A DNA stretch of 64,000 bases from Planctomycetaceae bacterium (GCA_028284145.1 JANQSH010000198.1:92292-156291), one strand, 5' to 3'; positions 8,519-18,455 are shown, counted from the first letter of the stretch. The notes: generated by a model from the letters alone, not told the origin. A program made the numbers and translations.

Positions 8519-9055
8519 ATGAGTGCCAGCCGTCGAGCCGAAGTGGATGCTGCTCTGGAAGATGTTGATTTTGACGCCAATTACTATCAAGTCGAATTCG
8601 ACACGACGATGGGCAAAATCCTCTGCGACATGTGGCCGGATGTGGCACCGGGACATTGTCGGAATATGATCGGGCTGGCAAAAATCGGCTTCTATTCTGA
8701 TATTGTAATTCACCGCGTAATCAAAGGTTTCGTCATGCAGGCCGGTTGTCCACAGGGAACCGGCACCGGCGGTCCAGGATATACAATCGATGCGGAATTT
8801 AATGACCGACCGCATGAACCAGGTGTTCTCTCGATGGCCCGCACGAACGATCCGAATTCCGCCGGCTCGCAGTTTTTCGTCTGTGTGGCCCGTGTTCCCC
8901 ATTTGGATGGCCAGTACACCGTTTTTGGGAAAACAGCCGATGAAGGGAGTCTGAAGGTTGCGCTGAACATTGGCGACGTCCCGACTGGAGCTGGTGATCG
9001 TCCTGTCGATGATGTAGTCATCAATTCAGCGGTGGTGATTGCAACACCAAAATAG
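8519..9055 (+). CDS. Peptidyl-prolyl cis-trans isomerase, cyclophilin type
   Basis: A 178-residue cyclophilin that catalyses proline isomerisation during protein folding. Recognisable family motifs are TTMGKILCDMWPDVAPG, FYSDIVIHRVIKGFVMQAGC (catalytic arginine in HRV), GTGGPGYTIDAEF, GVLSMARTNDPNSAGSQFFV and HLDGQYTVFGK. There is no signal peptide, so it is probably cytoplasmic. I chose the ATG at 8519, which has GGAG 6 bases upstream; the open frame extends further 5' but enters repeat A2. It is transcribed toward mch but separated from it by a MOSC-gene remnant on the other strand. Confidence 0.93.
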   Translation: MSASRRAEVDAALEDVDFDANYYQVEFDTTMGKILCDMWPDVAPGHCRNMIGLAKIGFYSDIVIHRVIKGFVMQAGCPQGTGTGGPGYTIDAEFNDRPHEPGVLSMARTNDPNSAGSQFFVCVARVPHLDGQYTVFGKTADEGSLKVALNIGDVPTGAGDRPVDDVVINSAVVIATPK

Positions 9056-9075
9056 TCGCGGACTGCGGGACGCAC

Positions 9076-9255
9076 TCATACACCATCGTCACTGCTTTTG
9101 GTGCCGGGGCCAACATGTGTCACGGCGTCTCCAACAGCGATGTTTCCCGGTTCGACGACTTTTGCGGTGATCCCACCATGACCGCGCATCGCGTTGTATC
9201 CGCCTTCGCCCAGGTTTTGTTCCAATTGCCGAGGCTGGAAAATGCGACACTGCAA
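9076..9255 (-). pseudogene. Remnant of a MOSC-domain protein (C-terminal piece)
   Basis: On the minus strand a frame that is closed upstream by TAA at 9259-9261 encodes about 59 residues containing GGYNAMRGHGGITAKVVEPG and NIAVGDAVTHVG, which look like the end of a MOSC (molybdenum cofactor sulfurase C-terminal) domain. Family proteins are 140 residues or more, so only the C-terminal third remains. Its upstream part has been replaced by the 5' region of mch on the opposite strand. The identification rests on my recognition of the pattern. Confidence 0.5.
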
Positions 9256-9309
9256 CCGTTAAACTGCGGCTCAATTTTTCAGAATGGTTTTCTCAGTCAG
9301 GCAGATGCA

Positions 9310-10263
9310 ATGGATGAGTTTCTCTTAAATGAAGGTGCTGCGGGTTTTCTGCAGGAATTTGAAATTCAGGCGGCTGATCTGCGTATTGCGACCGTCGAAA
9401 ATTCATCTGGTGCGCAACTGTTCGATTTCGGAGTCAACACTTTGGGCGGAGTGGAAGCCGGTTTGCAACTGGCGCGGCTTTGCATGGCGGGAATGGGAGA
9501 AGTCGCCCTGTCAATGGGCCAACTGGATGGGCATCCCTGGCCCGTTATCCATGTTGCAACGGACGCTCCGGTACAAGCCTGCCTGATGAGCCAGTACGCC
9601 GGCTGGCAAATTGCAACTGACAATTTCTTCGGTATGGGTTCCGGTCCGATGAGGGCTGCGACTGACCACGAGGAACTGATGCGCGAGTTTGATTACCTCG
9701 AAAATCCATCAGTGGTCGTGGGGGTGATCGAATCGGGGAAGATTCCGGATGACGATGTGATCAATCACATTGCGGAAGCGTGCAATGTGGAAACGAGCCA
9801 GGTTGCATTATGTGTCGCGCCAACATCGAGTCAGGCGGGCAATGTGCAGATTGTTGCCCGTTCCATCGAGACGGCGATGCACAAGCTGCATGAAGTCGGG
9901 TTTGATGTGCAGCGCGTGAAGTCCGGATTCGGAGTCGCTCCACTGCCTCCCGTCGCCGCAGATGACCTGACCGGAATCGGTCGTACCAATGACGCCATCC
10001 TTTACGGAGCCAGCGTTCATCTATGGATCACTGGGGATGACGAATCGATCGCTGAGATCGGCAGGCAGGTACCGGCTTCGTCGTCTGCCGTTTATGGAAA
10101 GCCGTTTATTGAGATCTTTGAAGACGCGAACCGGGACTTCTATGCCATCGACCCGCTGTTGTTCAGTCCGGCAGAGATCACGTTTCAGAATCTGGAGAGC
10201 GGACAAGTGCATCGCTTCGGCCATACCGTACACCAGACTCTGCGTCATTCCTTTGGATTCTGA
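9310..10263 (+). CDS. mch: Methenyltetrahydromethanopterin cyclohydrolase
   Basis: It converts methenyl-H4MPT to 5-formyl-H4MPT in the archaeal-type C1 pathway, which Planctomycetes and methylotrophs also carry. Family landmarks are FGVNTLGGVEAGLQLARLC near the N-terminus, MSQYAGWQIATDNFFGMGSG followed by PMRAA, then GVIESGKIPDDD, SSQAGNVQIVARSIETAMHK, IGRTNDAILYGASVHLW and YDANRDFYAIDP-like residues. The frame is open from 9115, but the first 65 codons overlie the MOSC remnant and match nothing in Mch. The ATG at 9310 gives 317 residues, the family length, although its ribosome binding site is weak. Its 3' end overlaps the hydantoinase-type gene on the opposite strand by 19 bases. Confidence 0.93.
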   Translation: MDEFLLNEGAAGFLQEFEIQAADLRIATVENSSGAQLFDFGVNTLGGVEAGLQLARLCMAGMGEVALSMGQLDGHPWPVIHVATDAPVQACLMSQYAGWQIATDNFFGMGSGPMRAATDHEELMREFDYLENPSVVVGVIESGKIPDDDVINHIAEACNVETSQVALCVAPTSSQAGNVQIVARSIETAMHKLHEVGFDVQRVKSGFGVAPLPPVAADDLTGIGRTNDAILYGASVHLWITGDDESIAEIGRQVPASSSAVYGKPFIEIFEDANRDFYAIDPLLFSPAEITFQNLESGQVHRFGHTVHQTLRHSFGF

Positions 10264-13200
10264 CAGGCGTCGCCAAAACCGCCACCGCCGGGTGTCTCGA
10301 TAATCAACTGATCGCCCGAATGAGCATCGAGTTGGAACTTGCCTCCCATGTTCTGGTGTTCTCCTGTCATTGCTTTCAACATCGTGTTGACTCCCGTCTG
10401 TCCTGGTCGTCCGCCGGTCAGACCATAGGGAGAAAACTGGCCCCTTCGCTCGGTTAGCATCGAGACTTTCAACGGTTTCAAAAATTCCAGACGGCGTACA
10501 ATGCCATCGCCTCCACAATGTTGACCTGCTCCACCGGAACCTTTCCGAATGCGGAATTCCCGCACACGAACGGGATATCGATGTTCAATCACTTCGACAT
10601 CGGTCAATCGTGTGTTCGTCATGTGTGTATGGACGGCGTCCGCTCCGTCGGCTGCTTTTGTTGCACCGCTGCCTCCACAAATCGTCTCGTAGTATCCGAA
10701 CGAATCGTTACCAAATGTCAGGTTGTTCATCGTTCCCTGACTGGCCGCTGCCATGCCCAAAGCCCCCAGCAGCACATCGACAATCCTTTGTGACGTTTCG
10801 ACATTGCCCCCTGCCATCGCCGCGCAATCCTCGGGCCGCTCCCGTTCCGGTGGGTTGAGCATCGATTCTGGCACGTGAATGGTTACCGGTTCCAGCACAC
10901 CACTGTTGAGCGGGATTTCTTCATCAATCAGGCAACGAAAAACGTAGAGTACGGCTGCGGTCACGATCGCGTGATTGGCGTTGAGGTTTGATGACAAGAC
11001 ACCTGATGTGTCCGAAAAATCGACCGTTGCCGATTCATTCTGGATATCGATTTGCACACAAATTTCGGCCTCATCATCCAGATAATCTGAGAAAGTGTAC
11101 CGCCCATCTTCGAGCGACTGCAGAGCCATCCGCATTTTTTCCGCTGCGGCTTTCTGAATGTGTCTCATGTATGCCTGTACGACTGGCAGCGAATATCGAC
11201 CGATCAGTTCCTTCAACAGGCGAACACCTATCTGGTTCGCTGCAACCTGAGCAGCAATATCAGCGAGGTTGTCGGAGATGCTGCGCGATGGGTATGGCCC
11301 GGATGCCAATCGCGTTTTCAGTTCTTCGATCCGTAACCTGCCTTCGCCAACCAGTTTGAAGTTGCGAATGATGACCCCCTCTTCAGCCAGGTTGCGGGAA
11401 AAAGGGGGCATGCTGCCGGGAACAATTCCGCCGATTTCCGCATGGTGCGCACGGCTGGCAGTGACGAACAGCAGTTCGCCCGAATGTTCGTCATGCACTG
11501 GGGTCACAACTGTGATATCGGGCAAATGCGAGCCACCACGATACGGGTCGTTGGTTACGAATACATCACCCGGCCTGATATCAGGATTGTCACGTAAGAT
11601 ATGTTTGACCGTTTCACTCATTGCGCCGAGATGCACGGGAATATGCGGAGCATTGACAACCAGATCGCCATTCGATTCGAACAGTGCGCAACTGAAATCG
11701 AGCCGTTCCTTGACGTTGATCGAAATGGATGTGCGTTGAAGCGTCTCGCCCATTTGCTCTGCGATTGATGCAAAGAGGTTGTTGAAGATTTCCAGCATCA
11801 CCGGGTCGACGTCATCGTTTTTTTGCAACTCTGCATTTGGTTGTCGGTCGCCGACGGAGTCTGTCAGGATCACATCGCCGCTGGCGGTCACCTGAGCAGA
11901 GAAACCCGGTTCGACAACGATGGTGGATGTTGCTTCGCATAGAATTGAGGGACCGTGAATCGTGTTTCCCGGGCCAAGTTGTTCGCGACGAAAAAGTGGT
12001 GTCTCATATGAGTTGCCACCAAACCAGACGTTCGAGGTTCCAAAAGGTTCTGGTTCACCAGGGCAACGGGTCTGGGCAGGAACGGAGGTTTGCGGCATGC
12101 GACCAACTACCTCGACCCGCAGCGTCACAATTTCCAGCGGGCGGTCCGTGTGGAGGTAGCCGAAGTACTGTTGGTGTTTCCGCTCAAATGCCGTCCGGTA
12201 GTCGCCATCGTCTGGCTGCAAAATGGTGATTGTGGATTCGGCCCCCTGGTACCGTATGTCGAGTGAGCGATTTGGCGATTGAATCGCATCATCTGGCACG
12301 CCTTCGGCAAGAACGTCATTGAAGACTTGTGATTCCAAATCGCTGAAGTCGGTATTGAGTTGTTCGAGCATTTCCACATTGAATGGTTCGAGGATTGTCT
12401 GTGACGCAAATCGCCGTACGTCTGCCTGACCAATTCCGTATGCACTGAGAATGCCCGAACAGGGATGAATCAACGTCTGAGAAATTCCGAGCAGACGGGA
12501 AATCGCACAGGCATGTTGTGCCCCTGCTCCACCAAAAGTGACGAGGATATAGTCAGCGGGATCATACCCCTTCGCCACCGAAATTCGGCGAATTGCGCGG
12601 GCCATCGTTTCGTTGGCAATCTCCAGAAACCCTTCCGCCAACTCATGCGTGGTGTACTGTTTTCCGAGGGGGGAATTGGTGATCTCTTCACACAAGGTTG
12701 CAAGTTTGCGAGCAACCATTTTGTCATCAAGAGGGAATGGAAACTGCCCCGATATGATTCGCCCCAAATGCAGATTCATATCGGTGACAGTCAGCGGGCC
12801 ACCTTTTCCATAACAGGCTGGTCCAGGATCAGCTCCGGCACTGTTTGGTCCGACGAACAGTTTTACGCCATCGAAACCGCAGATGCTGCCCCCACCGGCT
12901 GCAACTGTTTCGATGGCCAGCATGGGTGAAACGATTCTGACCCCCGCTTTTTCAGTCTCGTACTCATACTCGAATTCGCCATCATAGCGGGAGACGTCGG
13001 TACTCGTTCCACCCATATCGAAGCCAAATGAACGTGTGAATCCCGCCTGTTTTGCGGCTTGTGCAAAACCATTTACGCCGCCCGCCGGCCCGGAAAGGAT
13101 GCTGTCTTTGCCGACGAAATTGGCTGCATCGACAAGCCCGCCAGCTGATGTCATAACCTTGAGTGATCCGTTTTTGAGCGGCGACTGCAATGACTGAATG

Positions 13201-14075
13201 TATTGGCGGAGGATCGGATTGAGGTATGCATCCATCACCGTAGTGTCGCCCCGGGAGACAATTTTGATTGTCGGAGAGAGTCGTGAAGAGGTGCTGATTT
13301 CTGTGAAGCCGACATCGCGGGCAATTTGTTCCACGATCAGTTCGTGTTCAGGATTCATATATGAATGCAGCAGGCAAATCGCGATCGATTCGATCCCCTC
13401 ATTCCTGATTTGTTCCAGATCGACGCGAATGCGTTGTTCATTCAAAGGAGATAACACTTCGCCGTTGGCAGAGAGTCGTTCGTCAACTTCCAGCACGCGC
13501 GTAAACAGAGGCGTTGGCTTTTTGATATCCAGCGCGAAGAGTTTCGGGCGGTCCTGATTTCCAATCAGCAGGATATCTGCCATTCCGCACGTTGTAACGA
13601 ACGCCGTATTCGCACCGGTTCTGGTAAGCAGCGCATTGGTCCCACGTGTTGTCCCGAGTTTGACAGTGATCTCAGGAATTTCATCGTACAGGCCGAGTTG
13701 CAACAAATAGCGAATGGCGACCAAAGGCGCTTCTTCGTGCGAGAACAATTCGTAAGACGCAGCCAAATTGACAGTCGCGGGGATCTGATCAGCAATTGTA
13801 AGCCGACCAGTCACATCGAACTCAATGATCTGGCTTTCAAAAAGCGGATTACCGGAAACGTCGAGAAATCGGATCGTATAACCGCACCAGAAACTGGGCG
13901 GGTCATTTTCTCGCAGGGGATCAAAAAATGCCGTATCATTCTCCCACCCCGTGACCTGGCCTTTCGTTACGCCGGAACTGAGCGTTTTGAATGACAGGAT
14001 TGTTCCGTCCGGTTTCCGGGCCAGACAGTCAGTGAACGTTCCCCCGACATCGATCCAGAATTCCCATCGATCCAT
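10245..14075 (-). CDS. HyuA-HyuB fusion, 5-oxoprolinase-type ATP-dependent hydrolase
   Basis: A 1276-residue single-chain protein. The first half is HyuA-like, with WIDVGGTFTDC at the N-terminus, LGTTRGTNALLTRTG, SFGFDMGGTSTDVSRYDGEF-type phosphate-binding loops and an FGGAGAQHACAISRLLGI segment. The second half (from about residue 735) is HyuB-like, with FNNLFASIAEQMGETLQRTS, VNAPHIPVHLGAMSETV and GDVFVTNDPYRGGSHLPDIT. Such fusions hydrolyse 5-oxoproline (gamma-glutamyl cycle) or hydantoins with ATP; which one applies here is not decidable. I take the ATG at 14073-14075 rather than the TTG just before it. A membrane-protein gene lies 12 bases upstream on the same strand, so they probably share a transcript. 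Confidence 0.9.
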   Translation of the reverse strand: MDRWEFWIDVGGTFTDCLARKPDGTILSFKTLSSGVTKGQVTGWENDTAFFDPLRENDPPSFWCGYTIRFLDVSGNPLFESQIIEFDVTGRLTIADQIPATVNLAASYELFSHEEAPLVAIRYLLQLGLYDEIPEITVKLGTTRGTNALLTRTGANTAFVTTCGMADILLIGNQDRPKLFALDIKKPTPLFTRVLEVDERLSANGEVLSPLNEQRIRVDLEQIRNEGIESIAICLLHSYMNPEHELIVEQIARDVGFTEISTSSRLSPTIKIVSRGDTTVMDAYLNPILRQYIQSLQSPLKNGSLKVMTSAGGLVDAANFVGKDSILSGPAGGVNGFAQAAKQAGFTRSFGFDMGGTSTDVSRYDGEFEYEYETEKAGVRIVSPMLAIETVAAGGGSICGFDGVKLFVGPNSAGADPGPACYGKGGPLTVTDMNLHLGRIISGQFPFPLDDKMVARKLATLCEEITNSPLGKQYTTHELAEGFLEIANETMARAIRRISVAKGYDPADYILVTFGGAGAQHACAISRLLGISQTLIHPCSGILSAYGIGQADVRRFASQTILEPFNVEMLEQLNTDFSDLESQVFNDVLAEGVPDDAIQSPNRSLDIRYQGAESTITILQPDDGDYRTAFERKHQQYFGYLHTDRPLEIVTLRVEVVGRMPQTSVPAQTRCPGEPEPFGTSNVWFGGNSYETPLFRREQLGPGNTIHGPSILCEATSTIVVEPGFSAQVTASGDVILTDSVGDRQPNAELQKNDDVDPVMLEIFNNLFASIAEQMGETLQRTSISINVKERLDFSCALFESNGDLVVNAPHIPVHLGAMSETVKHILRDNPDIRPGDVFVTNDPYRGGSHLPDITVVTPVHDEHSGELLFVTASRAHHAEIGGIVPGSMPPFSRNLAEEGVIIRNFKLVGEGRLRIEELKTRLASGPYPSRSISDNLADIAAQVAANQIGVRLLKELIGRYSLPVVQAYMRHIQKAAAEKMRMALQSLEDGRYTFSDYLDDEAEICVQIDIQNESATVDFSDTSGVLSSNLNANHAIVTAAVLYVFRCLIDEEIPLNSGVLEPVTIHVPESMLNPPERERPEDCAAMAGGNVETSQRIVDVLLGALGMAAASQGTMNNLTFGNDSFGYYETICGGSGATKAADGADAVHTHMTNTRLTDVEVIEHRYPVRVREFRIRKGSGGAGQHCGGDGIVRRLEFLKPLKVSMLTERRGQFSPYGLTGGRPGQTGVNTMLKAMTGEHQNMGGKFQLDAHSGDQLIIETPGGGGFGDACQNPKE

Positions 14076-14087
14076 CAAACCGACCGC

Positions 14088-14711
14088 TTAGTTTGCATTT
14101 TCTGGTATCGGTGTTTCTGCCATCGCTTTGGGACACGGCTTGATGATCAGCGCCTGCACTAATCCGACCAATGTCCAGCCAATGATAACATCCAGCGACA
14201 TTTCGATCGTGTGATCCAGCGGTACGTGAAACCAGTTCCAATTCATGGCATAGGTTGTCAGCGAGGCGAACGTCGCGATCATTGTCACAAATCCAACACG
14301 TGAAAGATACGATTGACAACAACCCTTCACCGCGGCGCACAACGCCATCGCAACCAGCACCGACGAGATGAGGTTGATCAGAAAACTGCCGATGTACATT
14401 TCCGGCGGCATAGGTTGGCCACCCTCTTTGGAGTAGGCCATGTACACAAGCGGACCCGCTTTGTGTCGTGCCATCCAGTTCTCTTCGACTTTTTTTCGCT
14501 CCTCTCCCTCTAACTTGTGAAGATCGGCCGGAAAGCCGGGAACGAAATACATCCCTGATTCCATATTCTGGTCCTGCATGGCTTCTGCAAAGGCGGCTTC
14601 ATCCGGGACGTTATTGATTGCCGTATGCAGCGGCAGGATCATCCAGGCAAGGAATCCCCAGACAAACATGATGACGCCACCGGCAATCCCTGCAATCACA
14701 ATTCGTTTCAT
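14088..14711 (-). CDS. Membrane protein of unknown function, four predicted helices
   Basis: The 207-residue product has a first transmembrane segment at residues 3-28 (IVIAGIAGGVIMFVWGFLAW), then an 80-residue hydrophilic loop, then three hydrophobic segments around residues 107-130, 137-155 and 170-190. The loop contains PGFPADLHKLEGEERKK, and the second segment is followed by a CAAVKGCC cluster. I do not recognise the family with certainty; it is a conserved-looking membrane protein. It precedes the 5-oxoprolinase-type gene by 12 bases, so it may be co-expressed with it, but no functional link is visible. Confidence 0.7.
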   Translation of the reverse strand: MKRIVIAGIAGGVIMFVWGFLAWMILPLHTAINNVPDEAAFAEAMQDQNMESGMYFVPGFPADLHKLEGEERKKVEENWMARHKAGPLVYMAYSKEGGQPMPPEMYIGSFLINLISSVLVAMALCAAVKGCCQSYLSRVGFVTMIATFASLTTYAMNWNWFHVPLDHTIEMSLDVIIGWTLVGLVQALIIKPCPKAMAETPIPENAN

Positions 14712-14772
14712 ACCTGTTACCCCTGTTCAAAATGTTAAGTCCCAATATTCGATCGAAGCCAATCTGAGAATG

Positions 14773-14858
14773 TTATCGCAACCATTTATTCCCGAACAAC
14801 CGCCATAATAATGCAATTTGTCCGGCGTGGATCAACTCATGATACGCGCACCATTCGC
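14773..14858 (-). pseudogene. Remnant of a DinB-family protein (last ~28 codons)
   Basis: On the minus strand, ending at TAA 14773-14775, the translation GEWCAYHELIHAGQIALLWR and then LFGNKWLR resembles the final helix of DinB-family proteins, where a conserved histidine precedes GQIALLRRLLG. Upstream the frame runs straight into the solo end of repeat family A at 14859-14878 and then proS. Only this fragment is left. Its preservation without a start suggests a gene truncated by insertion or rearrangement at the repeat. Confidence 0.45.
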
Positions 14859-14878
14859 CTGGAGCGTATTACGCTCTA
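14859..14878. repeat. Solo end of repeat family A overlapping the proS stop codon
   Basis: CTGGAGCGTATTACGCTCTA alone, without the rest of the repeat. The last three bases (14876-14878) are the proS stop codon read on the minus strand. The palindrome could fold into a hairpin in the proS mRNA. Confidence 0.75.
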
Positions 14879-16630
14879 AGCAGGAATACTGGAGGATTCT
14901 TCCTCGCGACGTTCGTTGAGCATTGTCACCACGGTTGATACGGTACTGTCGATCGGAACGAGCGTTGGATCAGCGTCGGTTCGCCACTTCACTTCCGCAA
15001 CGCCATCCTTCAGGCCTTTTCCACCGATCACCACTCGCAGCGGGATGCCGATCAAATCAGCATCTTTGAATTTCACTCCGGGCCGTGCTGAGCGATCATC
15101 GAACAGACATTCGACACCGGATTCCTGCAAGCCGGCATAGAGCTTTTCTGCGGTCTTCATTACTTTCTCGTCAGTGACATTCAGTGGGATCACCAGGACA
15201 TCATACGGGGCAACCGACAACGGCCAGATGAGGCCATTCTCATCGTGTCGCGTTTCTGCCAAACCAGCGACAATTCGGTTTACGCCGATACCATAACAAC
15301 CCATGATAATCGATCGCCGTTGCTCATTCTCATCATCGAAAGTTGCATCGAGCGCATCGGTGTATTTCGTGCCAAGTTTGAAAACATGTCCCACTTCTAT
15401 GCCATGCACGAAATCCATCCTGGCATCGCATTTCGGACAGGAATCACCGTCAACTGCATCGCGCAGGTCAGCCGTTCGCATAACAGAATAGTCGCGACTG
15501 ATATTCACGCCGACGTAATGCTTGTCGGCTTCGTTTGCACCAGTCACAGCGTTTTCAATTTCGACGACATCGTGATCGGCGATAATATCGAGATCCAGTC
15601 CCACCGGACCGGCAAAACCAACCGGTGCACCGGTCACTTTCTCAATCGTCGATTCATCCGCCAGTTCGACAGACTCGGCTGCCAACTCACGTCGCACTTT
15701 TCCTTCGTTCGCGTCATGATCGCCCCGGACCAGAACGGCAACGACTTTGTCGTCCGCCTGATAGATCAGTGTTTTGACCATCTTGCGCGGCTTGCACTTC
15801 AACAGCTTGCTCACCTGTTCGATGCTGGTGACATCCGGCGTGTCGAGACTGGTCAACGGCTTCAACCCATCTTGATCGCCCGCAGAAATGGACGGTGCCG
15901 CTCGACCGGTCTCCGCGCGTTCCAGATTCGCCGCGTAGCCACAACCACTGCAGTGCACGATGCGGTCTTCGCCGTTGTCTGCCGGAATCATAAACTCGTG
16001 CGATGCGTCGCCTCCTATCGGGCCGCTTTCCGCTTCGACCGGCAGGTATTCCAGCCCGCAGCGACTGAAGATGCGGCAATAGGCACGGTACATCTGCTGG
16101 TAGACTTCGTCGAGTTGATCCAGATTCGTGCTGAAACTATAGGCATCCTTCATCAGGAACTCGCTTGTTCGCAATACGCCAAAGCGAGGACGTTCTTCAT
16201 TGCGGAATTTGGTCTGAATCTGGTAGACCGTCAGCGGCAGTTGACGATAGCTGCTGATATGATGTGCCATCAGGTCGGTGACGACTTCTTCATGCGTTGG
16301 ACCAAGGCAGAGCGGAACTTTCCTGTCGCCCCGCTTGACATCGAATTGAATCAGAACATTGCCGAAGGCTTCCCGCCGACCAGTTCGCTCGAACAGATCG
16401 ATCGGTTGCAGTGCCGGCATGAAAAGTTCGATTGCTCCGGCTGCATCCATCTCTTCCCGGACAATCGCTTCCGCCTTTCGTATCGCTCGCCAGCCCAGCG
16501 GCAGATAAGTATAGGCTCCGGCCATCACCTGCCGAATGAGCCCCGCACGCAGCATCAGTTGATGGCTGGGAACTTCTGCGTCAGCCGGAACTTCCTTCAT
16601 GGTGGGGATAAACGTCTGACTCCAGCGCAC
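14876..16630 (-). CDS. proS: Prolyl-tRNA synthetase (bacterial type, with editing domain)
   Basis: It charges tRNA-Pro. The 584-residue length fits the bacterial form, with catalytic core, YbaK-like insertion and C-terminal anticodon-binding domain. Class II motifs are visible: [13 protein letters not shown] near the start, [30 protein letters not shown], and [16 protein letters not shown]. The insertion around residues 250-390 includes [20 protein letters not shown]. The GTG at 16628-16630 gives the family start [19 protein letters not shown] and has GAGGT 5 bases upstream, better than the upstream TTG codons. Its TAG stop is contributed by the end of a family A repeat. Confidence 0.97.
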   Translation of the reverse strand: MRWSQTFIPTMKEVPADAEVPSHQLMLRAGLIRQVMAGAYTYLPLGWRAIRKAEAIVREEMDAAGAIELFMPALQPIDLFERTGRREAFGNVLIQFDVKRGDRKVPLCLGPTHEEVVTDLMAHHISSYRQLPLTVYQIQTKFRNEERPRFGVLRTSEFLMKDAYSFSTNLDQLDEVYQQMYRAYCRIFSRCGLEYLPVEAESGPIGGDASHEFMIPADNGEDRIVHCSGCGYAANLERAETGRAAPSISAGDQDGLKPLTSLDTPDVTSIEQVSKLLKCKPRKMVKTLIYQADDKVVAVLVRGDHDANEGKVRRELAAESVELADESTIEKVTGAPVGFAGPVGLDLDIIADHDVVEIENAVTGANEADKHYVGVNISRDYSVMRTADLRDAVDGDSCPKCDARMDFVHGIEVGHVFKLGTKYTDALDATFDDENEQRRSIIMGCYGIGVNRIVAGLAETRHDENGLIWPLSVAPYDVLVIPLNVTDEKVMKTAEKLYAGLQESGVECLFDDRSARPGVKFKDADLIGIPLRVVIGGKGLKDGVAEVKWRTDADPTLVPIDSTVSTVVTMLNERREEESSSIPA

Positions 16631-16900
16631 GGTCAACCTCAATTTTCTTCAGGTCGTTCTCGAAAAGGGGATCGAAATGTCACAACGGTACGATCACACC
16701 GGCGTGATCTTAGCAAATGCCTGCTGGCATCAAAAGGACCACGACTAAGGCGAAATGGTTCATCCGGCTGACAAACCGGGCGCAGGTTACTAGAATCGCC
16801 GGAGTGTGATGGGCGGCTGGCGTTCCACACTTCTATTCGAGTCCGGGATCATCACCGGGCAGCACTTGTGCGGCGATTCGGGCCGCTTGGAAAATCTCTC

Positions 16901-17869
16901 ATGTCTCGTCGATTCATCAACGAACTCAGTGATGGGGATACCATCGAGGAAATCTTTCTGCTGGCTGACAAACAGTTGCGGGCGAATCGCAATGCCGACT
17001 TGTACCTGCTTGCCACACTGCGCGACAAAACTGGTGTCATCAGCGGGTTGATGTGGAATGTCACTGAGGAATCGATGGCGGGGATTAATTCTGGCGACTA
17101 TGTCCGCGTGAAAGGTAAAATTCAGCTTTACCAGGGCAGTTTGCAGATGATCGTCACGTCGATTCGGACGGTTTCGCCCGAGAGCATTGACCCGGAAGAC
17201 TTTCGGCCGCAGGCGCTACAGAATATCGAGCATCTGCTCGCACGGCTCAAAGAGATCCTGCTGGCGATGGAGACACCGGTATTGCGATCACTGGTTGAAT
17301 GTTATTTCATCGACGAAGCGCTCATGCGCGATCTCGCTGCGGCTCCAGCCGGAGTTAAAGCCCATCATGCCTATCAGGGCGGATTACTCGAGCATATCGT
17401 CAACATTCTCGAAACGGCGGTTCGCATTCGAGACCTCTACCCCGAAATCGATTTCGATCTGCTGCAGGTCGGCATCTTTCTGCACGACATCGGCAAGATA
17501 CGGGAACTTGGTTATGAATCGACGTTGAGTTACACCGATGAAGGCCAACTGCTCGGCCACATGGTGATCGCCATCGAAATGCTCACCGAAAAGATCGCCA
17601 GGACGGTGGAGCTAACGGGCGAACCGTTTCCTGAAGAACTGGCCTTACGCATCAAGCACATGATTCTGAGCCATCATGGCGCGTACGAATTCGGTAGCTC
17701 GAAATTGCCCATGACACCCGAGGCGATCGCTTTGCATCATCTGGACAATCTCGATGCGAAGGTGCACGAGTTTGGTCGTACGATCGACGAAGATCCGAAC
17801 TCCGAATCGAGTTGGACGCCCTTCATCAACCGGCTTGATCGCAAACTGTACAAAGGGGCGAACTCCTGA
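16901..17869 (+). CDS. 3'-5' exoribonuclease YhaM-like, OB-fold plus HD domain
   Basis: A 322-residue protein. Residues 1-95 form an OB-fold nucleic-acid-binding domain ([36 protein letters not shown]). Residues 150-310 form an HD phosphohydrolase-type domain with [30 protein letters not shown] and [11 protein letters not shown], then [13 protein letters not shown]. This is the architecture of YhaM, a 3'-5' exoribonuclease of Bacillus that also attacks DNA. I place the start at the ATG at 16901, since the upstream frame adds only 11 unrelated residues. It is convergent with infC, with a 9-base inverted repeat between them. Confidence 0.88.
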   Translation: MSRRFINELSDGDTIEEIFLLADKQLRANRNADLYLLATLRDKTGVISGLMWNVTEESMAGINSGDYVRVKGKIQLYQGSLQMIVTSIRTVSPESIDPEDFRPQALQNIEHLLARLKEILLAMETPVLRSLVECYFIDEALMRDLAAAPAGVKAHHAYQGGLLEHIVNILETAVRIRDLYPEIDFDLLQVGIFLHDIGKIRELGYESTLSYTDEGQLLGHMVIAIEMLTEKIARTVELTGEPFPEELALRIKHMILSHHGAYEFGSSKLPMTPEAIALHHLDNLDAKVHEFGRTIDEDPNSESSWTPFINRLDRKLYKGANS

Positions 17870-17886
17870 GCCAACAGGAAAGAAAC

Positions 17887-17932
17887 GCTGACTCTGCCAC
17901 GCTCTTTCCCAATTGGCTGATGAAGAGTCAGC
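17887..17932. terminator. Inverted repeat between convergent genes, possible terminator
   Basis: GCTGACTCT (17887-17895) is repeated as AGAGTCAGC (17924-17932), a perfect 9-bp inverted repeat with a 28-base loop, in the 76-base gap between the YhaM-like gene and infC. There is no clear T-run, so a bidirectional terminator is only a possibility. Confidence 0.35.
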
Positions 17933-17945
17933 CCGAAGTGAATTC

Positions 17946-18455
17946 TCAGCGCGGTGTGAGGACCATCGACATCATTCGGCCACCTTCCATGCCGGGGGGC
18001 TTTTCGACTTTGGCGATGTCGTCCAGCGTCTCGATAATGTCATTGAGGATTTCCCGGCCACGATCATGGTGCGCGTTTTCGCGGCCTCGGAAGATCACAT
18101 TGACTTTGACTTTGTCCTTGTGCTCCAGAAAGCCTCGTGCACGTTTCACTTTGAATTCGATATCGTGGTCACCGGTTTTCGGACGCAGGCGAATCTCTTT
18201 CAGCTGCACCTGATGCTGCTTCGAATTCCGCGACTGCCGCTTTTTCTGCTCGTACTTGAATTTGCCGAAGTCCATAATGCGGCAAACCGGAGGCCGCTCA
18301 TTCGGGGCAACTTCCACCAGATCCAAACCATTTTCACCTGCACGCTCCAATGCCTCGGCTGTCGGCATGACACCCAGCAATTCTCCATCCGCACTTACAA
18401 CGCGAACTGGCGAAATTCGGATCTGGTCATTCACTCGTTGGCTCTGATCGCTCAC
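17946..18455 (-). CDS. infC: Translation initiation factor IF-3
   Basis: IF-3 binds the 30S subunit and checks start-codon selection. The 169-residue product has both domains: an N-terminal domain with [20 protein letters not shown], and a C-terminal domain with [36 protein letters not shown] and [10 protein letters not shown]. The start is a GTG: the one at 18453-18455 has AAAGG 5 bases upstream, while another in-frame GTG at 18459-18461 sits too close to that motif. Non-ATG starts are usual for this gene. rpmI and rplT, its common downstream partners, are absent; a convergent exonuclease gene follows instead. Confidence 0.97.
   Translation of the reverse strand: MSDQSQRVNDQIRISPVRVVSADGELLGVMPTAEALERAGENGLDLVEVAPNERPPVCRIMDFGKFKYEQKKRQSRNSKQHQVQLKEIRLRPKTGDHDIEFKVKRARGFLEHKDKVKVNVIFRGRENAHHDRGREILNDIIETLDDIAKVEKPPGMEGGRMMSMVLTPR

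Noticed and set aside
9115..9309. An N-terminal extension of mch by 65 codons
   Set aside because: It overlies the MOSC-like remnant on the other strand, matches nothing in Mch proteins, and the start at 9310 gives the normal family length.
15245..16771. A long + strand open frame of about 508 codons
   Set aside because: It lies antisense to proS, whose protein motifs are unambiguous, and its own translation resembles no family.
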